DNA of 64,000 nt from Megascapheus bottae (GCA_024803745.1 JANJXV010000043.1:8488018-8552017), one strand, 5' to 3'. Counted from the stretch's first letter, positions 1 to 11,831 are shown. A program made the numbers and translations. Notes: a model not told the origin generated them from the sequence alone.

Positions 1-485
1 TGACTCCCTTCTCTGAATTCAGTCTCCGTGAAAAGCCCAGCCAACAAAGTTCTAAGGAGGAGTTGGAGAGATAAGAAATCTTCAGTAATAACCACAACAG
101 AGAGCCATGATAGCCTGGTAAAGACAGGGGGAATGTAAATTTATGGACAACAAGAGAAAAAAATGGGGTGAGTAGCAGGCAATCCTCTGGAATAGTGAGG
201 ATGAGAAGGGCCAGAAGTGAGCTCACATCTGCAGGTGAGGTCCCAGAATGGCAAGGAACTTGGAGTTCAGGCTTTGTGAACTCTGGCTTCCCTTCTTTCT
301 CTCACTTTCTGCAACCTAGAGCCCCTTCCACATGAAGTTCCCTTCTGAAAGGTCTCTCACTTTTCCTCACTCTTTCCCAATAATCAGCGTTAACTGTCAG
401 CATGCAACATCTGCTTATGTATTTGTTAATCACCCGTTAAGGTTCCTCTGTACACCAGGTATTGTCTTTTGGGTTCCAGGCCAGG

Positions 486-488
<3 letters not shown>

Positions 489-543
<55 letters not shown>

Positions 544-600
544 TGTGTCTGTGTCTGTGTCTGTGTCTGTGTGTCTGTGTCTGTGTGTCTGTGTTTCTGC
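489..600. repeat. (TG)n microsatellite with (TGTC)-rich tail
   Basis: A run of TG dinucleotides passes into TGTGTC repeats. It sits at the same place in units 2 (about 8455-8560) and 3 (16612-16732), so it was present before the duplication. The long Cys/Val and Thr/His reading frames through it are artefacts of the repeat. Confidence 0.95.
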
Positions 601-1128
601 CTTTCTGTGTGACCGCATGTACATGTGCCAGTCATGGGTCTTGAACTGTGGGTCTGTGCACTCTCCCTGAAGTTCTGAGCCATACCAAGTGAACTACAGC
701 ACACATGTGGCTATTTGGTAATAATAAAGAATGAGAATCTCATGGATTTACCTGCCTGAGCTAGCTTCACACCCTGATCCGTCAATTGCAGCCTCTTAGT
801 AGCTCGAATGGCAGCTGTGAGCCACTGGTACCCAACTTCCCTCACCTGGTTTTGCACATTCACACTGGCTTCTGTGTGCACAGAATGGTTTTCTGTGTAT
901 ACCAACTGGAAAAGGGGGGATTGCTGGGGTATTTCCATACAGGCATATATGGTGTTTTGATCACACTAAACCCCTCTGTAGCTTTTTCTTTGGTCCATAG
1001 TCTCTTCCCCTGATTGCAACAGGGTTTAGTGGATTTTATCTTCATCTTCAAAAATATTCTCTATTATTCAATCCCACCATTCCTTCCCTGTCCCTCAGGC
1101 TTGTGCCCATAAACATTTACATTCTAGA

Positions 1129-1143
1129 TACATAGACAGATAA

Positions 1144-1191
<48 letters not shown>
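1129..1191. repeat. (GATA)n microsatellite
   Basis: About fifteen GATA/TAGA tetranucleotides in tandem, upstream of the OR exon of unit 1. A shorter interrupted version is at 17662-17706 in unit 3 and a remnant at 45379-45392 in unit 5. Confidence 0.95.
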
Positions 1192-1192
<1 letters not shown>

Positions 1193-1339
1193 GCATTGAG
1201 CATATGAACCAAATTTATCCAGTTTATTATTGTATGATCCATTAATTCTGCTGATTTCTGCATAATAAGTTCCAGCTCCAGAGCATAAACACATATGCTG
1301 TGTATTGTATGTATGTGTGTGTGTTTGTGTGTATGTGCC

Positions 1340-1545
1340 AGTTCTGGGATTTAAACTCAGTATCCTGAGACTTGTTAGTCAAGCCTACCACTAATGCCAC
1401 AGCACTTCCACTTTCATATTTTTGGTGCTTCAAATTGGAGTTGAGAGTTTCACAGACTTTCATGCCTAGGCTGGCATTGAACCATGAACCTCAGATCTCA
1501 GCCTCCTGAGCTGCTAGCATGACAGGCATAAGCCAAAGGACATTT
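1340..1545 (-). repeat. SINE remnant (B1-like head), minus strand
   Basis: Reads on the minus strand as the dimeric SINE of this genome: the phrase for 'cctcagatctcagcctcctgag' is broken across this stretch and is followed by the 'gctagcatgacaggcataag' head end. Unit 3 has the same copy at about 17885-18090. Boundaries are approximate. Confidence 0.7.
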
Positions 1546-1639
1546 CCTTAATGTATTCTGTATTTGTGATATTATGTTGCTGTCTCAGTTGTTCTTTGTG
1601 GCTGGTATTCTTTTTTTCAACTGCTCATAGTTTAGAAGG

Positions 1640-1702
1640 AATTCTCTGTCAGGAGGCATCCACAGCCATGTTGACCAGCCATGCTGTATTCCATCTACAC
1701 AG
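1640..1702 (+). other. Candidate noncoding 5' exon of the OR gene, unit 1
   Basis: A conserved block ends in ACACAG|GTAACAGA, a good splice-donor match with GT at 1703-1704. The same block and donor occur upstream of the OR exon in unit 2 (ends 9673), unit 3 (ends 18235) and unit 4 (ends 30777). Vertebrate OR genes usually have one or more noncoding 5' exons joined to a single coding exon. Here the coding exon follows a pyrimidine-rich stretch ending in AG at 2203-2204, which would give an intron of about 0.5 kb. The exon start cannot be fixed from sequence, and transcription is not shown. Confidence 0.4.
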
Positions 1703-2220
1703 GTAACAGATATGTCGTGTTCAGAACAGTTCAGTCCAGGAACGCTGCCTAGACTCCAGGCGATGTTGCTGAATGGCATCCGGGAACTCCATGTACTGAG
1801 GTTTGCCCCACAAATGCTCCCATTCCTGAGATAAATGCTCGCACCATGGCCTGCAGACACAGTAGGACGACTCCCGGGTGTTGGCCTTTGATGTCTCTTC
1901 ACATTAACCCAGCTCCACAAGAAGTAACACAATTATACCTGCGAGTTGAAAGCGTTTTCTGAATGGGGAGGTGAGGGGAAGACATGGGTAGATGAATGGA
2001 GTATCCCAATACTCAGTGTACAAACATGAAGCTAGAACTGGGTAAACTGAGGGATGGGCAGGGCTGGGAGCCACAGACCATGATGGGATGACAATATACT
2101 CACAAGTCCTATGTTGAATTGAAAGCCCGTACTACAACTACTTACAACTAACTTCAAATACAACCATGCGAGTGCTCACTGAACTTTTGCTTTCTTGCCC
2201 CAAGGAGAACAGCCAAGACT

Positions 2221-3156
2221 ATGAGACATAGGGGAATCACCATTCCTCCTCCTGGGCCTCTTAGATGACCCTCAACTCCAGCCCCTGCTCTTTGGGATCT
2301 TCCTGTCCATGTACCTGATCACCATACTCGGAAATCTGCTCATCATCCTGGCCGTCACCTCTGACCCCCACCTCCAAAGCCCCATGTACTTCTTCCTCTC
2401 CAACCTGTCCTTTGTAGACATCTGCTTCACCTCCATCACAGTCCCCAAGATGCTGGTGGACATCCAGACCCAGAGGAAAGACATCTCCTACCCAGAGTGC
2501 CTCACTCAGGTGTATTTCTTCATGTTTTTTGGTGGAATGGACAATTTCCTATTGACCATGATGGCTTATGATCGCTTTGTGGCCATCTGTCACCCACTGA
2601 ACTACCCAGTTATCATGAACCCTCACTTCTGTGGCCTCCTGGTGCTCATGTGTTGGCTTCTCATTTTCTGCATCTCACTAATCCACGTTGTACTGATGAG
2701 GAAATTAACCTTCTCCCCAAGAACCACCATTCCCCATTTCTTCAGTGAACTAGCTCAGGTTCTCCAGTGGCCAGCTCTGACACCCTCATCAATGACATCT
2801 GGATGTACCTGGATTTTGTGCTCTTCAGTGTGCTTCCTGCCTTAGGAATCTTCTTTTCTTACCATCAGATCCTATCCTCTTTAATGAAGCTGTCCAACAC
2901 AGCTACCAAGCACAAAGCCTTCTCCACCTGTGGCTCTCACCTCTGCGTGGTCTCCTTGTTCTACGGGACAGGACTTGGGGTGTACCTCAGCACTGCGGTA
3001 TCCGCCTCTGCCCACAGAAGCAAGGTGGCCTCCATGATGTACACAGTGGTCACTCCCATGCTGAACCCCTTCATCTACAGCCTGAGGAACCACGACGTGA
3101 TGGGGGCCCTGGGGAGACTGCCAGGCAGAGTGGTCTCCTGTCTTGATGGATTGTGA
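2221..3156 (+). pseudogene. Olfactory receptor pseudogene A (family 7-like)
   Basis: Class II olfactory receptor, an odorant-binding G-protein-coupled receptor of the plasma membrane when intact. Visible motifs are the TM1 [18 protein letters not shown] in TM2, [15 protein letters not shown] at the end of TM3, [10 protein letters not shown] in TM6 and [12 protein letters not shown] in TM7. The wording is typical of OR family 7. Two lesions break the frame. About 11 nt are missing just after the ATG at 2221 compared with the copies at 10800 and 18762, so that ATG no longer reads into the receptor. One G is also missing at 2767/2768, in the segment that reads VLQVASSD in copy B. The remaining frame is open to the TGA at 3154-3156. 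A product starting at the internal Met at 2309 would lack the N-terminus and part of TM1 and would still hit the second frameshift. Closest relatives are the copies in units 2 and 4. Confidence 0.93.
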
Positions 3157-3689
3157 AGCACAGAACAAAGTAGTCCATTGGAAGTGGGAAGACAAATTGG
3201 CTGAATATCAGATCATTGATACTTTTCCTTCATTACAGGATTCAGTGTATATGTATGTATAGACTCTTGCATCTAGAAAAGATGTACTTATTCACGTGTA
3301 CCATCAAAGTCCCTATGGCTTTGTCTGTCGATGTTTGGACATCTGTCTTTCAAGGAAATTTACTTGCTATCCACCAGAAGAACAACTTCTGTTTTCAGTG
3401 TGGATTTTTCTTAATATTCCCATTTGGGTTGCTGTGGCACAATTTTCCTGGGCATTTCCAATTGAACATAGAAAGCACTTATCACAATCCAAGTTTACAC
3501 AGTATCCCTGTAAGTTATCCTCTTCTATATTAATTATTCCTCCTCAGACACAAAACTTCTTCTTCTTCTCCCCCTTCTCATCCTCCTCCTCTTCTGCCTC
3601 CTCCTCGAAGAATCCAAATAAAATCCCAACACTTTCAGAACAGCAGTTATGGCCTTACATGTGACATTTTGTTTTAAGATTGAGGGCAA
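3157..3689 (+). other. Conserved OR 3' flank, unit 1
   Basis: No gene. This noncoding block is kept downstream of the ORs in units 2 (about 11747-12790) and 4 (33037-33760), and also in OR-less unit 5 (46430-47110). It includes a CTT/CCT-rich pyrimidine stretch (3556-3606) and an AATAAA within CCAAATAAAATCC (about 3615). Whether it is a 3' UTR with a working poly(A) signal is not shown. Confidence 0.6.
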
Positions 3690-4768
3690 AGCTCAAAAAA
3701 TTGAGTCACTCAAAACTAATCTCCAAAGTAACAAACATCTATTAAAAATGGGCCAAAGACTTAAAGAGAGTCTTCTCTGAAGAAGAAACAAAAATGGCCT
3801 ATAGACACATGAAGAAATGCTCAACATCTCTGGTCATAAAAGAAATGCAAATCAAAACAACTCTAAGATTCCACCTCACTCCAGTTAGAATGGCCAGGAT
3901 CCGAAAAACGAATAACAACAGATGCTGGAGAAGATGTGGCCAGGAGGGATCACTACTACACTGTTGGTGGGAGTGCAAACTCATTCAACCACTATGGAAA
4001 GCAGTATGGCAGTGCCTCAATACTCTAAACATAGAGCTCCCCTATGACTTAGCAATTCCACTACTTGGCATTTACCCAACCATCCAGAACCTAGGGCATA
4101 CTAAATCCACTAGCACAACAATGTTCATTGCAGCATTATTCACCATAGCATAAATATGGAACCAACCTAGATGTCCCTCAGTTGATGGGTGGATTAACAA
4201 GTTGTGGTATTTGTACACAGTGGAATTCTATGCTGCTGTCAGAAAAAACGACATCTCCCCATTTGTTAGGAAATGGAAAGTCTTAGAAAAAATCATATTA
4301 AGTAAAGTAAGCCAGACTCAAAGGAACACAGGCTGAATGGTTTCCCTCATTTGTCATAATCAGTAGAAACCTTGGGCTCTACTAGCAGAGATCTGCAATA
4401 GAGCAAAACCTTGATACATAAGGCCATATAGTATGAAGCTAATTGAAAAGACCTCCAGGATATTGAAACAAAAGCCATATAATGAATGACTGTTGTCCTT
4501 AATGTACTATGTTATCTCATCTCTTTTGCTGTCCCTTCGATGTCTCATATTGTTACAGTATCTCACTTTGCTATCTGATATATTGGATTTGTTTGTATTT
4601 GGTTATTTGAAATTGGATAGGGAAGGGGGGGAAACCAAGACGGGGTGTGTGTGTGGGTAATGGGGACCAAGACATGTGAAAGGGTATCAATATATGTGAA
4701 TTAATGCACCTTCTATCTGGCAAATATCATGTTACCCTTTTATTAATTACAATAAAAAATATAAAAAA
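3690..4768 (+). mobile_element. L1 3' end, 5'-truncated (G-rich 3' UTR type), with TSD
   Basis: Holds the ORF2 C-terminal region ([19 protein letters not shown], then the Cys/His-rich [15 protein letters not shown]) followed by a 3' UTR with the polypurine tract gaaggggggaaaaccaag and an A-rich tail. It is flanked by a direct repeat aagattgagggcaa at 3676-3689 and 4769-4782, the expected target-site duplication. Stops (for example the TAA after the ALFTIA segment at about 4152) make it non-coding. Absent at the matching site in units 2 and 5. Confidence 0.92.
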
Positions 4769-5049
4769 AAGATTGAGGGCAATTCTTTTTCTCTTTACTA
4801 ATTTCTCTTTCCCACTCAGATATGAATGTGTTTCCATGAAAGTTATACTAAGAGACATCCTCAGACAACAGTATGAGTCTGAGGATGCCTGTTTCTTCTC
4901 ATACTCACCAGAATTGTTGTTGTAGATTTTCTTCACGATTGACATAATACAGAATCACAGTGTTTTATTGATTTGCATGTCCTATGTAGTGAAAAGGTTG
5001 AATATTTTTCTATGGATTTCTTTATGGCCATTTTTACCTCTCTTAAAGA

Positions 5050-5258
5050 TTGTCTTGGCTGGGACCAGTGGTTCACATCTATAATCCTAGCTACTCAGGA
5101 GCTTGAAATTTGAGGATCACAATGGAAAGCCAGCTAGAAATCTAGAAATCGTGCCGTGACACAGCGGGTAGAGCAGTAGCCTTGAGCTGAACAGCTCAAG
5201 AACAGCAACCAGGCCCAGAGATCAAGCCCCATTACCAAACCAAAAAAATACATGACTA
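5050..5258 (+). repeat. SINE (B1-like head plus shared right arm), duplicon-shared
   Basis: The left arm resembles B1/7SL SINEs (ctataatcctagctactcag). The right arm, after an apparent loss, ends in the 'agatcaagcccc...accaaa' motif. The same copy is in unit 2 (about 13113-13340), unit 5 (47416-47650) and fragment unit 6 (59745-59960), so it was inserted before the duplications. Confidence 0.8.
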
Positions 5259-5689
5259 AATAAATAAATCAACATTATTTCATCCATCTTATTCCTCATT
5301 GTGAAGTCAACTTACTTGTGGACCCTTAATATTAAGTGCTGAGTATCTGAGAGGGTTTCCTTCTATCTCCTGGTACTGGGGCTCTTTATAAGTGAATAAC
5401 CCACACACGTCTCTCATTCTCATCAGCCTTTCCTGTGCTCTGAATAAAGATTTGATTTATGAAATCCCTTTTGTCATTTTTTTCCTCATATTTAATGAAA
5501 TACTACAGAAGTTTCCAGAAAGTACTAGTCTTGGCTATATCTCCGGTTACATTCTATGTGGTTTCCTGTTGCAATTTCAGCTTCAGGTCTAACAGGCTGA
5601 GATGTGAGGATGGCGCCTCCAAGCCCGAATGGGCAGGAAAGTCTATGACACTCTTATCTCTACCCATAAAACTGCTGAAAGTAAACTTG

Positions 5690-5873
5690 GCAACCTGTAC
5701 TCACACCTGAATCCTGGCTACTCGGGAGCCGGACATCTGAGGATCACAGATCAAACCCAGCCTGGACATGAAAACCATCAGACTCTTACCTCGAATTAAC
5801 CACCAGAAAACTGAAAGTGGTGCTGTGGCTCAAACATATACCACCCAGGCCTAGAGTTCAATGCCCACCACAG

Positions 5874-5924
<51 letters not shown>

Positions 5925-5995
5925 GACAGAGACACAGAGACACAGAGACACAGAGACAGAGACAGACAGAGAGACAGAGACAGACAGGTGATCTC
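5690..5995 (+). repeat. SINE followed by (GAGA/GACA)n microsatellite
   Basis: A dimeric SINE (about 5690-5868) ends directly in a GA/GACA-rich repeat (5871-5990). The same SINE-microsatellite pair is in unit 5 (48080-48385) and unit 6 (60355-60740) with different repeat lengths, as expected if the microsatellite grew from the SINE tail. Reading frames through it are artefacts. Confidence 0.85.
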
Positions 5996-6214
5996 TCTCT
6001 AGTAAGGAAACAGCAAACAATGTACTGAATGGAGAAACCTGGACGGTTCTAAGATCTAGATTACACTGGAGCCTGCATTCGCCCTGTCACTCAGCACTGT
6101 GTCCCAGCAGAGTAATCCATCAAGAGAAAGAAAAAGTGCATCCAAATTGATAAAACAAATCCCAGAATGTCACTATGCATACAACATGTGACCTCTACTA
6201 AAGCAACTCCAAAA

Positions 6215-6443
6215 ATCAATTCTGGTGCCAGTGGCTCAAGCCTGAACTCCCAGATACTCCACAGGCTGAGATCTGAGGATGGAAGCTCACAGTCTTCCTG
6301 AGCAGGAAGTCCTCCAGGCCCTTATTTCCACTTACATAAGAATAAGACAGAAGTGGAGTTGTGGCAGAAGTGATAGAGCACCAACCTTGAGCACAAAAGG
6401 TTAGGGAGAATCCTTCAACCCAGAACTGCAGGCCTAGAACCAA

Positions 6444-6508
<65 letters not shown>
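6215..6508 (+). repeat. SINE with (CA)n tail
   Basis: Begins 'ctggtgccagtggctcaagcctgaac', a B1-like head broken here for length, continues with the shared right arm and passes into (CA)n at 6447-6508. The unit 2 counterpart is 13925-14240 and the unit 5 counterpart 48610-48893. Confidence 0.85.
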
Positions 6509-6510
<2 letters not shown>

Positions 6511-6578
6511 TCCATCTTTCAATAGGATCAGGAGGTGATCATATATTCCTGCTTTTATTTAGGGGTTGCATTTCTTTC

Positions 6579-6580
<2 letters not shown>

Positions 6581-6635
<55 letters not shown>

Positions 6636-7160
6636 TGTGTGTCTGTGGCTGTGTCTGTGTTGCTCTTGGAGCTTGAACTCAGAACCTGGGCATTGTCCAT
6701 GACTGTTTTTGCTCAAGGATTCTGCTCTTCTGCTTGAGCCACAGCTCCATTCTGCCTTTTTAGTGGTCATTGAAGAGAAGACTCTACAGACTTTTCTGCC
6801 CCACTGGCTTCTAACTCTAAATCCTCACATCTCAGCCTCCTAAGTATTTCAACTTACAGGCCTGAGCCAGCAGCACCTAGCTGAGATTGTTTTCTTTTTC
6901 CTTTTTCTCTATCTTTAGGTTTTTTTTTTGGTTCATTCTTGGACTTGAACTCTGAGTGTGGGTGCTGTCCCTCAGATCTTCAGCTCACCACTACCACCCT
7001 ACTCCTTGATCCATAGACCCACTTCTGGGTTTCTGGTGGTTAATTGGAGATAAGAGTCTCACAGCCTTTAGTGCCTGGGCTGGTTTTGAACCAAAATCGT
7101 CAGATCTTAGCCTCCTGAGTAGCTAGAATGACAGGAGTAAGCCACCATGCCCGGTGGTGT
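6581..7160 (-). repeat. (TG)n plus two minus-strand SINEs
   Basis: (TG)n at 6581-6657 is the tail of a minus-strand SINE running to about 6890. A second minus-strand SINE covers about 6910-7158, where the reverse B1-like head 'tcctgagtagctagaatgac' and 'gtaagccaccatgcccggtg' are seen. The matching pair in unit 2 is 14313-15360, interrupted there by an L1. Confidence 0.85.
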
Positions 7161-7958
7161 TTTCTAAGCTGACTTCATAGAAATCCAGCAATTGGGCCAA
7201 GGGGAGCAGTAAAAGAAGGTAAGGAAGTTGGGGCTGATATGAGAGAAATGAAGATCAGAAAATACAAATGTCCTGTTAACCAGGGAGGATACATTCATTA
7301 AATAATAATAATTAAGTGATCATGCATTTATTTAATCCACTGAACAGGGCATTGAGCTATTCTCATAATATTCTGAGTGGATATTAAGGATAACATATAT
7401 GCGGTAACAAATATAATTGTATAGGTTGCTGAGTGTCTCAGTGTGCTGCTGTCCAAACAAAACGTGGGATTTTTATCTATAGTTTCAAAGCATAAGAAAC
7501 TTTAACGAAAAAAATTTAAAATTTTTTTTCCTATACAGATCAAGTGATCTATTACATGTCCAAAGATTCTTCAAGGCAGAAGCCAAATAGATATGGCTCC
7601 AGAGATTTAGCCCCTGTTGAAATAAATAGATCCTTTAAGGATTCCTTTATTTAATCAAAACAAAAGAAAAAAACAAAAATAATATGTTCCCCATGGAATA
7701 AATTAATTCCTCTCACCCTGTAACAGCCCACAATGATGCAAGAAATTAACCTAAAAATTTATCCATAATGTCATCTTCACTTTAACTCATGGGAACAGGA
7801 AAGACATTTCATTTCATAATGTCATCTTCACTTTAACTCATGGGAGACAGGAAAGACATTTCATTTCATAAAGACAATTATTTCATGAAAGGCAATTCAT
7901 TTCATGAGGACATCTTAGTACATTCATCGATTGAGTTGCACGAAACTGCACAAGCTTC
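7161..7958. other. Intergenic end of unit 1, no gene seen
   Basis: AT-rich sequence conserved at the ends of units 2 (15370-16127) and 4 (43385-44143). It contains a short internal direct repeat: 'gtcatcttcactttaactca' occurs twice, near 7768 and 7820. I see no coding or RNA gene. Confidence 0.7.
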
Positions 7959-8950
7959 TGAGTCCCTTCTCTGAATCCAGTCTCCATGAAAACCCCAGTC
8001 GACAAACTTCTAAGGAGGAGTTTGGGAGATAAGAAATCTTCAGTGATAACCAAACAGAGAGCCATGATAGCCTGGTAAAGACAGGGGAAATGTAAATTTA
8101 TGACCAGCGAGGGAAAACAAGACAAAAAGAAAATGGGGTGAGTAGCAGGCAATCCTCTGGAATAGTGAGGATGGGAAGGGCCAGAAGGGAGCTCACATCT
8201 GCTGGTGAGGTCCCAGAACTCTAAGGCACTTGGAGTTCAGGCTTTGTGAATTCTGATTTCCTTCCTTTCTGTCACTTGCTGCAACCTAGAGCGCCTTTCT
8301 CATGAAGTTCCTTTCTGGAAGGTCTCTTGCTTTTCTTCACTCTTTCCCAATAATCAGCATTATCTGTCACCTTTGCTACATCGATTATATATTTATTAAT
8401 CCGCCGCTAAAGCTCCATTGTTCACCAAGTATTGTCTTTTGGCTTCCAGGCCAGGGACTTGTGTGTCTGTGTGTCTGTGTGTCTGTGCATCTCTGTGTCT
8501 ATGTGTGTCTATGTCTGGGTGTGTGTCTGTGTCTGTCTGTCTGTGTGTATATGTGTGTCTCTAGGCCTGGCCCTTCAACTCTAACACTGGCACTTTCCTC
8601 AGCTCCTTTTGCTCTAGGCTACCACTCTACTATTTGAGCTGCAGCTCCACGTCCAGTTTCTTCTGTCATTTTGTGGAAATAAGGCTCTCAGGGCTTTCCT
8701 GCCCAGGCTGGCTTTGAACTTCCATTGTCAGACCTCAGACTCCTGAGCAATGATGGTTACATGGATGAACCACCAGTGCTGGCATATTTGACCAAAAATG
8801 TATGTTTCCCAGTAGTGTCCATAACAAAATCTAGCCAACAACAAATTATTAGTAAGGAAGAATTCCCCTTCGTGGGTGTGTGTGTGTGTGTGTCTGTGTC
8901 TGTGTATGTCTGTATGTACCGTCTGTGTATGTCTGTATGTACTAAGCCCA

Positions 8951-9493
8951 GCTGTCAGAAAAAACGACATCGCTCCATATGTAAGGAAATGGAAAGACTT
9001 AGAAAAAAATCATATTAAGTGAATTAAGCCAGACTCAAAGGAACATAGGCTCAATGGTTTCCCTCATTTGTTATACTCAGTAGAAACCTTGGGCTCTCTA
9101 GCAGAGATTTGCAATACAGCAAAACCTAGATACATAAGGCAATACACTATGATGCTAAATGAAAGGACCGCCAGGATATAGAAACAAAAGACATATAACG
9201 AGTGATTGTTGTCCTTAATGTACTATGTTATCTCTCATCTCTTTTGCTGTCCCTTAGTAATCTCATATTGTTACAGTATTTCACTTTGTTATTTGATATA
9301 TTGGATAAATGCGAATTTGGTTATTTGAAATTGGATAGGGAAGGGGGGGAAACAAGATAAGGGGTGGGAGTGGGGGGAAGGGAAATGGGGACCAAGACAT
9401 GAGAAAGGGTATCAATGTATGTGAAATAATTCACCTTCTATCTGGTGAATATAATGTAACCCTTCTATTAATTACAATAAAAATATGAAAAAA
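8951..9493 (+). mobile_element. L1 3' tail, 5'-truncated, with TSD
   Basis: Starts in the last codons of ORF2 (gctgtcagaaaaaacgacat) and runs through the 3' UTR with the gaaggggggaaa tract to an A-rich end. The flanks tgtactaagccca (8938-8950) and tgtgctaagctca (9494-9506) form a 13-bp imperfect target-site duplication. Confidence 0.88.
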
Positions 9494-9610
9494 TGTGCTA
9501 AGCTCATTACATGTTATTTAATGATGCTGTGTTCCTTTCTCCTCATTTCTGTGCAGCAGGTAGTCTCTTTTTTACCCTCTCTCATATTTTGGAAGAAATC
9601 ACCTAGAAGG

Positions 9611-9673
9611 AATTCTCTGTCGGGAGGCATCCACAGCCATGTTGACCAGCCATGCTGTATTCCATCCACACAG
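9611..9673 (+). other. Candidate noncoding 5' exon of the OR gene, unit 2
   Basis: Counterpart of 1640-1702 and nearly identical, ending CACACAG|GTAACAGATG with donor GT at 9674-9675. The matching acceptor would be the AG before GAAAACAACC at about 10783, giving an intron of about 1.1 kb that contains two SINEs. Expression is not shown. Confidence 0.4.
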
Positions 9674-10188
9674 GTAACAGATGTGTCGTGTTGAGAACAG
9701 CTCAGCCCACGAATGCTGCCTGGCCTCAAGAAAATGTTGCTGAATGACCTACGGGAACTCTACAACTGAGATATTCCCCACAAATTCTCCCATTCCTGAG
9801 ATAGATGCTTGCTCCATGGACTGCACACAACGGGAGAACAACTCGATCCTATTACAGAGTGAACATTCCCTCCACCAGGAAAATAGGTAAAAGAATTAAT
9901 TGTACCTGAGAGTTGAAATCGCTTCCTGAGAGGTGAAGGCAGTAGAAAAGGTGGATAGAGAAATGGAGAGAGGAATGTTGGGCAAAATCATTCCAAATAT
10001 TCAGTGTACAAATGTGAAGCTGAAACTGGGTGGACTGAGGGAGGGGTTGGACTGGGAGGAGTTGTGGAGACCATGGAAGGAGTGACATTGATGAAATGGT
10101 CTTGTACTCACAAACTGATCATTGAATTATAGCCCCGTGGTACAACTACGTAAGAATAAGTTTTAGAAAAATACATTTCATAGGGAAT

Positions 10189-10378
10189 GCAGCAAGGCCA
10201 AGGGTTACAGTGCTTGCCTGGCATGCACGAAGATCCGAGTTTGATTCCTCAGTACCACATACATAGAAAAGGCCAGAAGTGATTCTGTGAATCACTTAAT
10301 AGTGCTCTGACTTTGACAATGCCCAAATGCAGTGCCCAGGCCTTGAGTTCAAGCCTCAGGACTAGCAAAACACAAAAA
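10189..10378 (+). repeat. SINE, ID-like left arm plus shared right arm
   Basis: The left arm keeps the tRNA-like 'gcttgcctggcatgcacgaa' and a box B-like 'gagtttgattcctc'. The right arm ends 'gagttcaagcctcaggacta' with an A-rich tail. It lies in the putative OR intron of unit 2. Confidence 0.85.
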
Positions 10379-10393
10379 CTCACAGTCAGGGTC

Positions 10394-10585
10394 CGGGAGT
10401 TTGGCCTAGTGGTAGAGTGCTTGTCTAGCATGCACAAATATCCAGGTTTGATTCCTTGGTACCACATACATAGAAAAAACCTGGAAGTGGTGCTGAGGCT
10501 CAAGTGGAAGACCTCTAGCCTTGAGAAAGTCCAAGGACAGTGCTCAGGCCCAAGCCCGAGCCCACTAGAAAAAATTAAAAAAATA
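10394..10585 (+). repeat. SINE, ID-like left arm plus shared right arm
   Basis: A second copy directly after the one above: 'tttggcctagtggtagagtg' head, 'caggtttgattccttgg' box B-like motif, right arm and A-rich tail. It is absent from units 1, 3 and 4. Confidence 0.87.
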
Positions 10586-10799
10586 AAACTCACAGTCTGA
10601 ACAGAAAACACAGGGGATATTTACCCACATATTACAATATGAAAGTGAGTGGAGCCAATCTTGGCTGTGCAGGTCAACCCCCGGGGAGCCATTAGGAAAC
10701 AAAAAAAGAATCTGGCAGGGGAAGGGCATGACGACCTGAGCTGTCAATGGGCATTGATTGAACTTTTCCTTACTTGCCCCAAGGAAAACAACCAGGTCT

Positions 10800-11746
10800 A
10801 TGACAGCACAAAACCACACAGGGGAATCACCATTCCTCCTCCTGGGCCTCTCAGACGACCCTCAACTCCAGTCCCTGCTCTTTGGGATCTTCCTCTCCAT
10901 GTACCTAATCACCGTGCTTGGAAATCTGCTCATTATCCTGGCAGTCACCTCTGACCCCCACCTCCACACCCCCATGTACTTCTTCGTCTCCAACCTGTCT
11001 TTTGTGGACATCTGCTTCACCTCCACCACAATCCCCAAGATGCTGGTGATCATCCAGACCCAGAGGAAAGACATCTCCTACCCAGAGTGCCTCACTCAGG
11101 TGTATTTTTTCATGATTTTTGGTGGAATCGAAAATTTCCTATTCACTGTGATGGCTTATGACCGCTTTGTGGCCATGTGTCACCCACTGAACTACCCAGT
11201 TATCATGAACCCTCACTTCTGTGGCCTCCTGGTGCTCGTGTCTTGGCTTCTCATTTTCTGCATCTCACTAATCCATGTTGTACTGATGAGGAAATTAACT
11301 TTCTCCCCGGGAACCACCATCCCCATTTCTTCTGTGAACTAGCTCAGGTTCTCCAGGTGGCCAGCTCTGACACCTTCCTCAGTGACATCTGGATGTACCT
11401 GGCTTTTGTGCTGTTCTGTGTGTTTCCTGCCTTAGGAATCTTCTTCTCTTACCATCAGATCATCTCCTCTTTAATGAAGCTGCCCAACACGGCTAGCAAG
11501 CACAAAGCCTTCTCCACCTGTGGCTCTCATCTCTGTGTGGTCTCCTTGTTCTACGGGACAGGACTTGGGGTGTACCTCAGCTCTTTGGTGTCCTCCTCTG
11601 CCCACAGAAACAAGGTGGTCTCGGTGATGTACACAGTGGTCACTCACATGCTGAACCCCTTCATCTACAGCCTGAGGAACCAGGACGTGATGGGGGCCTT
11701 GGGGAGACTGCCAGGCAGAGTGGTCTCCTGTTTTGATGGATTGTGA
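10800..11746 (+). pseudogene. Olfactory receptor pseudogene B (single 1-nt deletion)
   Basis: Class II odorant receptor, family 7-like. The start ATG at 10800 gives [20 protein letters not shown], with an N-glycosylation site NHT near the N-terminus, as in the intact copy at 32089. TM1 [32 protein letters not shown] and [12 protein letters not shown] are all present. The only lesion I see is in the second extracellular loop at about 11321: ATCCCC stands where copy C has ATCCCCC. The frame then ends at a TAG at 11340-11342, while the true frame continues to the TGA at 11744-11746. Because the loss is in a run of C, an assembly error or a segregating allele is possible. If the lesion is real, the product stops after TM4 and is non-functional. 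A predicted start 42 nt further upstream (10758) is unlikely, since that stretch carries the splice acceptor. Confidence 0.92.
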
Positions 11747-11831
11747 AGTACATGGCAATGTAGTCCATTGGCAGTAGGAAAACAAATTGGCTGATTATCA
11801 CCATCAATGATACTTTTCCTTTATTATAGGA

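Larger units (their letters stand above)
1..7958. repeat. Segmental duplication unit 1 (partial at left edge)
   Basis: First copy of a tandem unit of about 8 kb. The opening sequence (tgactcccttctctgaat...) recurs at about 7959, 16128, 28049 and 44144 with small differences. The order in the unit is: conserved leader, (TG)n tract, (GATA)n tract, candidate 5' exon near 1640-1702, OR coding exon (2221-3156), conserved 3' flank (about 3290-3670), then several SINEs and microsatellites. Unit 1 carries its own L1 insertion at 3690-4768 that is absent from the matching sites in units 2 and 5, so the L1 came after the duplication. Homology was judged by eye, not by alignment. Confidence 0.85.

Noticed and set aside
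332..704. Cys/Val-rich and Thr/His-rich open frames on both strands
   Set aside because: They are translations of a (TG)n tract. The same applies to frames over 6216-6770, 13924-14452, 16552-17008 and 30181-30493.
7768..7860. Direct repeat as a possible CRISPR-like or regulatory array
   Set aside because: Only two copies in a mammalian sequence, without regular spacers; a simple local duplication.
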